Shown here: positions 32,744 to 42,933 of the stretch, piece after piece | Layout: every line of letters starts with the position of its first letter | Position numbering within the stretch: the stretch's first letter is position 1 | Source of the DNA: Coccinella septempunctata | Taxonomy: Eukaryota > Arthropoda > Insecta > Coleoptera > Coccinellidae | Assembly: GCF_907165205.1 (NCBI RefSeq) | Contig: NC_058198.1 | Span: 19,011,001 to 19,075,000, forward strand | Reading direction: 5' to 3' | DNA length: 64,000 nt | Translations under genes and position numbers: made by a program | The notes under the pieces: generated by a model | What the model was told of the DNA's origin: nothing | Databases searched by the model: none | What the model saw: only the letters and a program-made list of their open reading frames with translations

Positions 32744-34612
32744 TCGTGAACAGACGAGTGAGTCTGAGGAATACTCAAGCTACGCTGGCATATATACTGG
32801 CCCGCCGTCACTACGTCCAATGAGCTGATAGAAGGTATCCCCTCCACTCGATAACTTTTCCGTCCGTGTGACGGTTCAGGGCAGTTCAGATCTATGGGAA
32901 GCAAATTAAGATAGGACTGACTCATTTCATAATGAGCACCACACCAGCAGAGTGCTTCCCTAACCGTAGAGGTGGACACGGGAACGAACGGAAATATTCT
33001 AGGAAGGGTAGCCACCCCAAAGTGCCTTCTGTACCCCCCAGGTATCCACACCAGCAGGATACGTTATTGACAGTATGGGTGGAATCAAGACTCTGGTATA
33101 GGAGGGGTGTAGACGGAGATTGATAATCCGATGATATAACGAAAAACGTTCCGATATAACTGAACTCAAACTGATGCTTTTCTATTACACGAGACTGAGA
33201 ACTGTGAGCGCACTTGCAGATTCAAATAAAAATTCAAACTGTGGAAATAAAAACTGATGGGGTCCTATTAAGCCAGAATTCGTTAGGAGGGGATGTGAAT
33301 TTTTGGTTAAATTAAGTTTATTTCGCTACAGAAATTTTTGGGTTTTATTACTACCAATAATACAAAATCTTCCTACCGCCTAGACAAGTATAATAAAACC
33401 CAAACCGAACTCCAGAACCTATAAAGCTCACGGAATGTTTCTGATCTAAGAATACCGAGAAAAGTAACTATTTAAGTACCTACCTAGTTAAATGAAGTAA
33501 TTGCTGACAGTAATAGGCCGAAGGCCACTATGTACATTCTAATTATTTTTATTTTCAAGTTATAATCCATTTAGCTCGAATTAATTTGATGCTTTTGTGT
33601 ATTCATTTCTCAATTTTCAATATTTGAATCTTTGTTTTTAGAAAACCTGGCAGAAGAATACGAAGATGATCCTACTGATTCCAAAATTTCCTGATAGATT
33701 TAATGATAAATGAAAAATATTTCATATAGCAAAAGATTGAGTTATATATTTTTCTATTGACCCGGTCATTTTATATTTCATTTCTAAATGAATGCGATAA
33801 TAATATTCGGTCAAATTCGGTTTATGTCCATATGGAAATTTTTAGGTTCTATATTTTATGAGCCCCACAAATACAAAATATGTATTCCTACCAAGTATCA
33901 CCTAGATAAGGTGTAATAAAACCCAAACAAATTGAACAATGTTTAATTGTTGTTCTGGTCTATTTCACGGAAATAGACAGAACATCTTGGTTCAGATTTC
34001 AGAATGCCGACAAATGTACCTATTTACCTATTTTGTAAGGATGAGACGGACATTATTCTAATGGCAGCAATAAACCTATCTATATCTAGAGTATCTGAAT
34101 CTGGGCATCCTACTTCCCTTCATTTCCAAGTTGTAACCCATTCAAGTCTAATAACAAATATGATGCCTTAGTGATCCCTTATTTGCCAATACTCATTTCA
34201 TGTTGGAATTATTGCTTAAAAAAATAGATATGTTTGTAGAAGGAAAAGAAACAGAAAGAAAAATTATTTTTTATTGATTTTTCAATGTATTTTTCATTTC
34301 TGAATGGATTCAATCAATTCATCAATCGAATCGTCTACAAATTGAAACTGAGTCTTGAACGAATTCTTGAATTCCCTATCTTTTCGACTGTATTTTTTTA
34401 ATCTATATATATACCTTTCGGAAAACACAACACAGTAATGATAATCCCTCTTGTTGAAAGAAAAATTGTGGGAGAAATTCAATTTTATATTTCATAGTGA
34501 TTAACGTAGAATATCAGTTGAAGTTGAGTCAAATCTGTCACAATGATAATATCTGTTGCCGAGAACAACTAAGTGTCAATTAATATTAATAATGTTCATA
34601 GTGCATGCAGAT
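32744..34612. repeat. Array unit noncoding part (complete, representative)
   Basis: Holds two diverged half-repeats: A at about 33300-33650 and B at about 33800-34210, matching over the 'gaaatttttgggtttta'/'gaaatttttaggttcta' pair, the 'taataaaacccaaac' motif, and the 'aatttgatgcttttgtgt'/'atatgatgccttagtg' pair. Half A has perfect 14-bp inverted arms (33337-33350 and 33391-33404). An AATAAA on the minus strand lies at 34270-34275, about 340 bases after the stop of copy 10. No gene seen. Confidence 0.8.
33337..33404. repeat. 14-bp inverted repeat in half-repeat A
   Basis: TTTGGGTTTTATTA and its exact complement, 40 bases apart. In half-repeat B the left arm has decayed. Too short for a usual MITE and without a target duplication. 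Confidence 0.7.
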
Positions 34613-35050
34613 TCATAGCCTCATCAAGCGATGATTTGTTTTGACCTTCTGCTCAGAGGAGCGTAAACTCCAATTACTTGGAATTGTCAAAGCACGCGTT
34701 CGTTGTGTTCTTGTTTGTACAAGAACTTTTATACGAGTGGTATTTCCTCGGAATGATGAGCGAGAGAAATCATCATTCCGAACAATACTCACGCCAAATT
34801 TTGGATTCAGCAATCGCCTCCGCTCTTCTTTCCGCAATTCAGTCTTTCTCGAAATGAGCTTACGCCTGAGCATCGGGTCATGATGGCAGATATCTCTGAA
34901 TCTTCGGCTCGTCGAATAAACGGATAACAGTGAATCAGCATCCAGATATCTAAAAATGGTTGAAACCATTTCTGCAGGTAAGGACCTGAAGGGATCCGAT
35001 CTGCTTACGAAACATCCGGGCAAAACTCTGTAATCCATTTCACTAAGCAT
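34613..35050 (-). CDS. F-box protein copy 10 (G/R subtype)
   Basis: Full-length with private changes L56H (inside the F-box, DICHHDP), T69K and K103I. TATA at 35097-35103. The variant block lies upstream, as for copy 12. Confidence 0.58.
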   Translation of the reverse strand: MLSEMDYRVLPGCFVSRSDPFRSLPAEMVSTIFRYLDADSLLSVYSTSRRFRDICHHDPMLRRKLISRKTELRKEERRRLLNPKFGVSIVRNDDFSRSSFRGNTTRIKVLVQTRTQRTRALTIPSNWSLRSSEQKVKTNHRLMRL

Positions 35051-35240
35051 TCGTGAACAGACGAGTGAGTCTGAGGAATACTCAAGCTACGCTGGCATAT
35101 ATACTGGCCCGCCGTCACTACGTCCAATGAGCTGATAGAAGGTATCCCCTCCACTCGATAACTTTTCCGTCCGTGTGACGGTTCAGGGCAGTTCAGATCT
35201 GTGGGAAGCAAATTAAGATAGGACTGACTCATTTCATAAT
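35051..35240. promoter_or_regulatory. Promoter-proximal region of F-box copy 10
   Basis: TATA and initiator, then the conserved region up to the variant block at 35241. No other gene. Confidence 0.5.
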
Positions 35241-36150
35241 GATTTGAGCTTGCTATGCCACTCGCATTGAACGAAGCAAATATTGGATGCTTCTTAATAT
35301 TTCCAACGATTATGTTTTCGATAAAAATCGAATTATCTCTGCTTCTCTCATGCTCACTAATCATTCGGGGATTCGAATGATTACTGCAAAATAATTTTTC
35401 ATGTTCATTCTCCTCAATTCATCAATAGGTATATGTAACAAACAAAAAAAGTGAATTTGTACGATTTGGATAGGAAAAATGTATACAAAATTTTCTCGAT
35501 AAACTATGGGGAAAATTAACTTTGATATCAATATAAAATCAGTGAAAACAAACATAACACCAATGATTGGGTGAAGGTAACGAACAGACGGAAAAAACGA
35601 GGTCGCTACTAGTCATGGCATCTTATGAGGGTGTTGACACTGCACGTCTCAAATTTGAAACCAAATACTACTTCGAAAGATTTTCATAACTTTCTGCTGA
35701 AAACATTTACAGATGTAAAGTGTGTAACGGCTTTTTCTCGGGGTACTCGAGCGCCAGCTATTCTCTAAGGGAAAATAGCAAACCTACCCTGGTAGCTACG
35801 AGCCGAAGACAAGATTCCTCGGTGTCTGGGGTGTTAGCGATAACCAGTGAAAGTACACAAATTATATTTGTCGACTCGTACAAGGAAACACAAATGGCAC
35901 TATTATAAAATTCGTGAAGTGAAAGACTCGAGATCGGTAAATCTACAGGGGAAAAACGGACGGAATGAAACAAGATCCAATCTCGAACGTTATACGAGGT
36001 TTACGGACGTGTACGCCAGCTAGAACCTAAGACGCACACTTAACGGGCAGGCACCGGACTTCAGCCAGGTTAGGGGATGAAAGAATTACGACGACACAGA
36101 ATTACGACAGCTAACCCTTAGGCGTGTTCGGGACTCCCCGGGTATCCACA
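35241..36150. repeat. Approximately 910-bp variant block, copy 2
   Basis: Same boundaries as at 11881. Its right junction is 'gggtatccacaccagcag' joined to 'agtgcttccc', a fusion at the CACCAGCAG motif that normally occurs twice in a unit. Short ORFs inside lack recognisable domains. Confidence 0.65.
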
Positions 36151-37469
36151 CCAGCAGAGTGCTTCCCTAACCGTAGAGTTGGATTCGGGAACGAACGGAA
36201 ATATTCTAGGAAGGGTAGCCACCCCAAAGTGCCTTCTGTACCCCCCAGGTATCCACACCAGCAGGATACGTTATTGACAGTATGGGTGGAATCAAGACTC
36301 TGGTATAGGAGAGGTGTAGACGGGGACTGATAATCCGATGATATAACGAAAAAGGTTCGGATATAACTAAACTCAAACTGATGCTTTTCTATTACACGAG
36401 ACTGAGAACTGTGAGCGCACTTGCAGATTCAAATAAAAATTCAAACTGTGGAAATAAAAACTGATGGGGTCCTATTTAGCCAGAATTGGTTAGGAGGGGA
36501 TGTGAATTTTTGGTTAAATTAAGTTTATTTCGCTACAGAAATTTTTGGGTTTTATTACTACCAATAATACAAAATCTTCCTACCGCCTAGACAAGTATAA
36601 TAAAACCCAAACCGAACTCCAGAACCTATAAAGCTCACGGAATGTTTCTGATCTAAGAATACCGAGAAAAGTAACTATTTAAGTACCTACCTAGTTAAAT
36701 GAAGTAATTGCTGACAGTCATAGGCCGAAGGCCACTATGTACATTCTAATTATTTTTATTTTCAAGTTATAATCCATTTAGCTCGAATTAATTTGATGCT
36801 TTTGTGTATTCATTTCTCAATTTTCAATATTTGAATCTTTGTTTTCAGAAAACCTGGCAGAAGAATACGAAGATGATCCTACTGATTCCAAAATTTCCTG
36901 ATAGATTTAATGATAAATGAAGAATATTTCATATAGCAAAAGATTGAGTTATATATTTTTCTATTGACTCGGTCATTTCATATTTCATTTCTAAACGAAT
37001 GCGATAATAATATTCGGTCAAATTCGGTTTATGTCCATATGGAAATTTTTAGGTTCTATATTTTATGAGCTCCACAAATACAAAATATGTATTCCTACCA
37101 AGTATCACCTAGATAAGGTGTAATAAAACCCAAACAAATTGAACAATGTTTGATTGTTGTTCTGGTCTATTTCACGGAAATAGACAGAACATCTTGGTTC
37201 ATATTCAAGAATGCCGACAAATGTACCTATTTACCTATTTTGTAAGGATGAGACGGACATTATTCTAATGGCAGCAATAAACCTATCTATATCTAGAGTA
37301 TCTGAATCTGGGCATCCTACTTCCCTTCATTTCCAAGTTGTAACCCATTCAAGTCTAATAACAAATATGATGCCTTAGTGATCCCTTATTTGCCAATACT
37401 CATTTCATGTTGGAATTATTGCTTAGAAAAATGGATATTTTTGTAGAAGGAAAAGAAACAGAAAGAAAA
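36151..37469. repeat. Array unit noncoding part, interrupted by Penelope-like insertion
   Basis: Half-repeats A and B, stopping in the 3' flank at ATTATTTTTTA, which is duplicated on the far side of the insertion. No gene seen. Confidence 0.75.
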
Positions 37470-37480
37470 ATTATTTTTTA

Positions 37481-37942
37481 TAAGTCAAATTGAAATCGTA
37501 GGTTTAGGAATCCTCAGGAAAAGAAAACATCTAATTTTCTCAAAGAGCAACGTTTCGCAACTTTATTGTTGCTTTATCAAGCTCTGAAACACACAAAAAA
37601 AGGCAGAAATAAGATGAAGGGCAAAAATTCACAAGCTATGTGTCTACCTAGACAAAGATGATGTTTTTAAAATTCCTTCATTGTCAAACATACGCTGCAC
37701 GGTAAACAATGCAGGTGGACAGCGACACACTCTCTCCGTCTACAAACCAGGTACTGACAATCATATGGTTCAATTAGTTGAATAAAACAACATTTTCTTT
37801 ACGCAGAAGTCATCGAAAATTCGACGGAGGAAGCGGCGCTCTCAGCTGGATGTTTCAAATGTATAAACGACGTACAATTAAAAATGACAAACAATAAAAT
37901 AGAACAATTATATATACAGAAATTTAAAATTTAAAATGAGGT
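37481..37942 (-). repeat. Penelope pseudo-LTR, outer left (3' of copy A)
   Basis: 3' end of copy A on the minus strand. It contains a hammerhead-like motif at 37541-37586. It is shorter than the other copies, as the outer ~35 bases (gaggaatacgattttac...) are missing. Confidence 0.8.
37541..37586 (-). ncRNA. Hammerhead-like ribozyme motif 1
   Basis: Minus strand: arm AGAGC, core-like TTGATAA, stem GCAAC/GTTGC with AATAAA loop, GAAAC, GTT, then arm GCTCT. This is the layout of the short stem-III hammerheads reported in Penelope-like elements. The core differs from canonical CUGAUGA, so activity is uncertain. Confidence 0.5.
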
Positions 37943-40402
37943 TCACGATGTAAAACAACTTCTCTGGCGAGAGTACATATTTAAAATATTACTGTAAATT
38001 ACGCTAAGGTTGGCACAATCCGTCCTCAGGTTCACAGTATTAGCCATATATATCTGGATCATCTCCCCTACGTTCCTTCTGAACCAATTCTGCTCTCTAT
38101 CTAAAACGGTTGCTTCGTCGAATTTAAATGAGTGACCAGTCTCAAAATGATGCGCCGCCAAAGCTGTTTTATTGGGCTTGTCTTGATTGTGATCTTTACA
38201 GTCATTCCTATGTTGATTAATTCGAGATTTGAAGTATTGTTTGGTTTGACCAATGTAACATTTTCCACAAGAACAAGGAATGCTGTAAATTAAATTCGAG
38301 AGGGAGTTCAATGGGGTCGGATCTTTAAGACGGGTGTACAAACATCTGGTGGACTTCACATTATAAAAGGCCAGTCTAGTACTGTTGTCGAACACTCTAT
38401 TTATTCTTTGTGAGAGTCCATTGACGAACGGGAATCTGAAATATCTAACGCACCCAGCTTCTGCATCGCGCCGACGACCCTCCACCGCGACGAAAGAACT
38501 AATGCATTTATTAACAAAGTTGTTAGGGTAATTATTTTTCTTTAGAATGTTCTTGATAATTTTTATGTTAGAAGCTTGAAAAGAGTGATGGCTCAGTCTC
38601 ATCATTCTATGTAGGAGGCCTCTAATGCTTGCTAATTTGTGACTGAGAGGGCTTGTCGAAAAATAATTCAATATTCTACCCGAACTGGTAGGTTTGAAGT
38701 ACCAGTTCGTCACTAGAGTACCTGATCCAGTCCTATGTACCTCAGCATCAAGAAAGGAAAGTTTACAATTTCTCTCCTTCTCCAAAGTAAACTGAAGTTT
38801 CGGATGAAACTCGTTGAAACACTTCAGAACACTGTCAATATCTCTCTCGGGAACTGCCGCGAAAGAGTCATCCACATACAACCAGAAAAACGGGATGTCA
38901 AAAGGAAGTCTCGTCAACACCTCACCGATCAGCTCATCCATCACAAATCTAGCCAATACAGGACTCAATGGGTTCCCCATGGCACTACCATCCAACTGTG
39001 AATATATCGTCCCTCTGAATAGGAAGTAACTTGAATCGAAATAGAATTCTATCATTTCAAGAAAAAGTTTGCGAGGAATGTTTGTGTAAGCCGATATGAA
39101 TGGCCACCGTTTTGATGAAATACTGACAACCAGATTCTTGGGAATGTTCGTGAACAAGGAGACCACGTCCAACGATACGAGTCTGTAGTTGACAGGTATT
39201 TGTTTACAACTCACTGAATTGACAAACTCAAATGAATTCTTAACTTCATACTTGAATGTTGTTGTCACTGGCGCTAAGATCTCGTGTAAAAAGACCGCCA
39301 AGTTATAACAGGGGGCATTAATGCAGCTTACGATGGGTCTCAAAGCGAAAGTGTCCTTGTGAGTTTTTCTTAGTCCATAAATCTTCGGCGGAACAGCATT
39401 GTGGATACTGATCATTTTACTCTTTGTTTTGTCTATGTATCCATCTTCAAGTAACCTCTTGGCGAAACCATTCACTCGTTCTTGATATTTCTTGGTTGGG
39501 TCTTTATCCATTGGCTTATATGTATTTCGGTCTGCAAGCATTTCCAACATTTTATCCTCATATTCTTTCACGAACATTATCACCGTTGAATTACCCTTGT
39601 CTGATCTCCCCACTAAAATGTCATTATGGAGTCTGAGAAAATGTTTAGTCTCGTTCACCTCTTTCATCAGTCTCCTCTCGGATTTCAGGTTCACATGTTG
39701 TCTACAAAAATTGGTTAAGATGTTAGTGGTAAAGGCTCTTATTCTATTTTTCTCAGTTTCGTCATTCTGGCAGTTGTGAATACAATATTCTAGATCTTTT
39801 ATGATGCTGTGGATTGGAATTTCTGAGTTCGACAAGGGAAGGCCAAACTGTGGCCCCAACGATAAAATTCTCTGGACTGGCCCGGGTAATACAGTCTGTG
39901 TATAGTTATGTATGAAGCCATTCCCATCTGCAACAAGTACGTCCGCTGTATTCCTCAATAGGTCTTCGATCTTCCTGATATTTCCCCTCTTAATACGTTC
40001 AAATTCTACATTGAATTTGGTTTCAATGGCTTTCAGAGTGTTCACAAATATACTCTCAGGCAAGAGAAGCTTCAGTTGACCCCTCTGCAATCGTGTGGAG
40101 CTTAGGAGTTGTCTATATTTCCACTCAGTTATATCAATCTCAATATTTAAAGCCGATTTCTTAAGTTTGTTCAAGATCTCATCAACATTTTTCTTGAATG
40201 GGTGTTTCTCAGTCTGTAAAGGTAGTAAACAACCAATATTGTTGGTTATATGCTTGGGGAACACCGTTTTGTATCTGCACTGTAGTAAGAAAATGCGTCT
40301 GTTCTTTATTGCAGCCAACTTCATAGTGTCATTGAACAACTTCTTCAGTAGGTGGTGTGCCTCACTGCCGTATGTGTGTTTGATGTTAGCGAAAAAACCC
40401 AT
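37943..40402 (-). CDS. Penelope-like reverse transcriptase / GIY-YIG endonuclease, copy A
   Basis: 819 codons, open from Met to stop. N-terminal domain, then RT motifs (GLRKTHKD, LRPIVSCIN, SLDVVSLFTNIP, GSAMGNPLSP, YVDD at residues 509-512), and a C-terminal GIY-YIG nuclease with CYIG at 715-718, a Cys-rich lead-in (IPCSCGKC) and an Arg/Glu tail. RT and nuclease together carry out target-primed insertion. Length and domains are complete, so the element could be autonomous. Nearly identical to copy C, with a few replacements (for example I205/V, N/I near 445). Confidence 0.9.
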   Translation of the reverse strand: MGFFANIKHTYGSEAHHLLKKLFNDTMKLAAIKNRRIFLLQCRYKTVFPKHITNNIGCLLPLQTEKHPFKKNVDEILNKLKKSALNIEIDITEWKYRQLLSSTRLQRGQLKLLLPESIFVNTLKAIETKFNVEFERIKRGNIRKIEDLLRNTADVLVADGNGFIHNYTQTVLPGPVQRILSLGPQFGLPLSNSEIPIHSIIKDLEYCIHNCQNDETEKNRIRAFTTNILTNFCRQHVNLKSERRLMKEVNETKHFLRLHNDILVGRSDKGNSTVIMFVKEYEDKMLEMLADRNTYKPMDKDPTKKYQERVNGFAKRLLEDGYIDKTKSKMISIHNAVPPKIYGLRKTHKDTFALRPIVSCINAPCYNLAVFLHEILAPVTTTFKYEVKNSFEFVNSVSCKQIPVNYRLVSLDVVSLFTNIPKNLVVSISSKRWPFISAYTNIPRKLFLEMIEFYFDSSYFLFRGTIYSQLDGSAMGNPLSPVLARFVMDELIGEVLTRLPFDIPFFWLYVDDSFAAVPERDIDSVLKCFNEFHPKLQFTLEKERNCKLSFLDAEVHRTGSGTLVTNWYFKPTSSGRILNYFSTSPLSHKLASIRGLLHRMMRLSHHSFQASNIKIIKNILKKNNYPNNFVNKCISSFVAVEGRRRDAEAGCVRYFRFPFVNGLSQRINRVFDNSTRLAFYNVKSTRCLYTRLKDPTPLNSLSNLIYSIPCSCGKCYIGQTKQYFKSRINQHRNDCKDHNQDKPNKTALAAHHFETGHSFKFDEATVLDREQNWFRRNVGEMIQIYMANTVNLRTDCANLSVIYSNILNMYSRQRSCFTS

Positions 40403-40906
40403 TATATAACAGATGAAGTAGTAAAATCGTATTCCTCAATAATAATAAGTCAAATTGAAATCGTAGGTTTAGGAATCCTCAGGAAAAAAAACATCTAATT
40501 TTCTCAAAGAGCAACGTTTCGAAACTTTATTGTTGCTTTATCAAGCTCTGAAACACACAAAAAAAGGCAGAAATAAGATGAAGGGCAAAAATTCACAAGC
40601 TATGTGTCTACCTAGACAAAGATGATGTTTTTAAAATTCCTTCATTGTCAAACATACGCTGCACGGTAAACAATGCAGGTGGACAGCGACACACTCTCTC
40701 TGTCGTCAAACCGGGTACTGACAATCATATGGTTCAATTAGTTGAATAAAACAACATTTTCTTTACGCAGAAGTCATCGAAAATTCGACGGAGGAAGCGG
40801 CGCCCCCAGCTGGATGTTTCAAATGTATAAACGACGTACAATTAAAAATGACAAACAATAAAATAGAACAATTATATATACAGAAATTTAAAATTTAAAA
40901 TGAGGT
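40403..40906 (-). repeat. Penelope pseudo-LTR between copies A and B
   Basis: Serves as 5' region of copy A and 3' end of copy B. Carries a hammerhead-like motif at 40505-40550 in which one stem II base is changed (GTTGC to GTTTC). Confidence 0.8.
40505..40550 (-). ncRNA. Hammerhead-like ribozyme motif 2, stem II damaged
   Basis: Same layout as motif 1, but the right arm of stem II reads GTTTC, which breaks one pair with GCAAC. Probably weaker or inactive. Confidence 0.45.
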
Positions 40907-42436
40907 TCACGATGTGAAACAACTTCTCTGGCGAGAGTACATATTTAAAATAATACTGTAAATTACGCTAAGGTTGGCACAATCCGTCCTCAGGTTCACA
41001 GTATTAGCCATATATATCTGGATCATCTCCCCTACGTTCCTTCTGAACCAATTCTGCTCTCTATCTAAAACGGTTGCTTCGTCGAATTTAAATGAGTGAC
41101 CAGTCTCAAAATGATGCGCCGCCAAAGCTGTTTTATTGGGCTTGTCTTGATTGTGATCTTTACAGTCATTCCTATGTTGATTAATTCGAGATTTGAAGTA
41201 TTGTTTGGTTTGACCAATGTAACATTTTCCACAAGAACAAGGAATGCTGTAAATTAAATTCGAGAGGGAGTTCAATGGGGTCGGATCTTTAAGACGGGTG
41301 TACAAACATCTGGTGGACTTCACATTATAAAAGGCCAGTCTAGTACTGTTGTCGAACACTCTATTTATTCTTTGTGAGAGTCCATTGACGAACGGGAATC
41401 TGAAATATCTAACGCACCCAGCTTCTGCATCGCGCCGACGACCCTCCACCGCGACGAAAGAACTAATGCATCTATTAACAAAGTTGTTAGGGTAATTATT
41501 TTTCTTTAGAATGTTCTTGATAATTTTTATGTTAAAAGCTTGAAAAGAGTGATGGCTCAGTCTCATCATTCTATGTAGGAGGCCTCTAATGCTTGCTAAT
41601 TTGTGACTGAGAGGGCTTGTCGAAAAATAATTCAATATTCTACCCGAACTGGTAGGTTTGAAGTAACAGTTCGTCACTAGAGTACCTGATCCAGTCCTAT
41701 GTACCTCAGCATCAAGAAAGGAAAGTTTACAATTTCTCTCCTTCTCCAAAGTAAACTGAAGTTTCGGATGAAACTCGTTGAAACACTTCAGAACACTGTC
41801 AATATCTCTCTCGGGAACTGCCGCGAAAGAGTCATCCACATACAACCAGAAAAACGGGATGTCAAAAGGAAGTCTCGTCAACACCTCACCGATCAGCTCA
41901 TCCATCACAAATCTAGCCAATACAGGACTCAATGGGTTCCCCATGGCACTACCATCCAACTGTGAATATATCGTCCCTCTGAATAGGAAGTAACTTGAAT
42001 CGAAATAGAATTCTATCATTTCAAGAAAAAGTTTGCGAGGAATGTTTGTGTAAGCCGATATGAATGGCCACCGTTTTGATAAAATACTGACAACCAGATT
42101 CTTGGGAATGTTCGTGAACAAGGGGACCACGTCCAACGATACGAGTCTGTAGTTGACAGGTATTTGTTTACAACTCACTGAATTGACAAACTCAAATGAA
42201 TTCTTAACTTCATACTTGAATGTTGTTGTCACTGGCGCTAAGATCTCGTGTAAAAAGACCGCCAAGTTATAACAGGGGGCATTAATGCAGCTTACGATGG
42301 GTCTCAAAGCGAAAGTGTCCTTGTGAGTTTTTCTTAGTCCATAAATCTTCGGCGGAACAGCATTGTGGATACTGATCATTTTACTCTTTGTTTTGTCTAT
42401 GTATCCATCTTCAAGTAACCTCTTGGCGAAACTCAT
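40907..42436 (-). pseudogene. Penelope-like RT/endonuclease, 5'-truncated copy B
   Basis: 509 codons, lacking about the first 312 residues of the 819-residue protein. The whole RT core and GIY-YIG domain remain. The apparent start ATGAG comes from the inverted pseudo-LTR joined head to head at about 42432 (its 'aaaatgag' end), which by chance gives an in-frame Met. A shortened RT is unlikely to be active. Confidence 0.85.
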
Positions 42437-42925
42437 TTTAAATTTTAAATTTCTGTATATATAATTGTTCTATTTTATTGTTTGTCATTTTTAATTGTAC
42501 GTCGTTTATACATTTGAAACATCCAGCTGGGGGCGCCGCTTCCTCCGTCGAATTTTCGATGACTTCTGCGTAAAGAAAATGTTGTTTTATTCAACTAATT
42601 GAACCATATGTTTGTCAGTACCCGGTTTGACGACAGAGAGAGTGTGTCGCTGTCCACCTGCATTGTTTACCGTGCAGCGTATGTTTGACAATGAAGGAAT
42701 TTTAAAAACATCATCTTTGTCTAGGTAGACACATAGCTTGTGAATTTTTGCCCTTCATCTTATTTCTGCCTTTTTTTGTGTGTTTCAGAGCTTGATAAAG
42801 CAACAATAAAGTTGCGAAACGTTGCTCTTTGAGAAAATTAGATGTTTTTTTTCCTGAGGATTCCTAAACCTACGATTTCAATTTGACTTATTATTATTGA
42901 GGAATACGATTTTACTACTTCATCT
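42432..42925 (+). repeat. Penelope pseudo-LTR, 5' of copy C
   Basis: Matches 45396-45890 over about 494 bases. It precedes the copy C ATG by only a few bases and carries a hammerhead-like motif at 42786-42831. Confidence 0.85.
42786..42831 (+). ncRNA. Hammerhead-like ribozyme motif 3
   Basis: Same as motif 1, on the plus strand: AGAGC arm, TTGATAA, GCAAC/GTTGC stem, GAAAC, GTT and GCTCT arm. It lies about 100 bases upstream of the ORF, where a ribozyme could trim the 5' end of the transcript. Confidence 0.5.
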
Positions 42926-42933
42926 GTTATATA

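Noticed and set aside
37500..37530. CTGAGGA near the Penelope pseudo-LTR end as a second hammerhead core
   Set aside because: It matches CUGANGA, but no GAAA with a pairing stem follows at the right distance; the AGAGC...GCTCT motif nearby fits far better.
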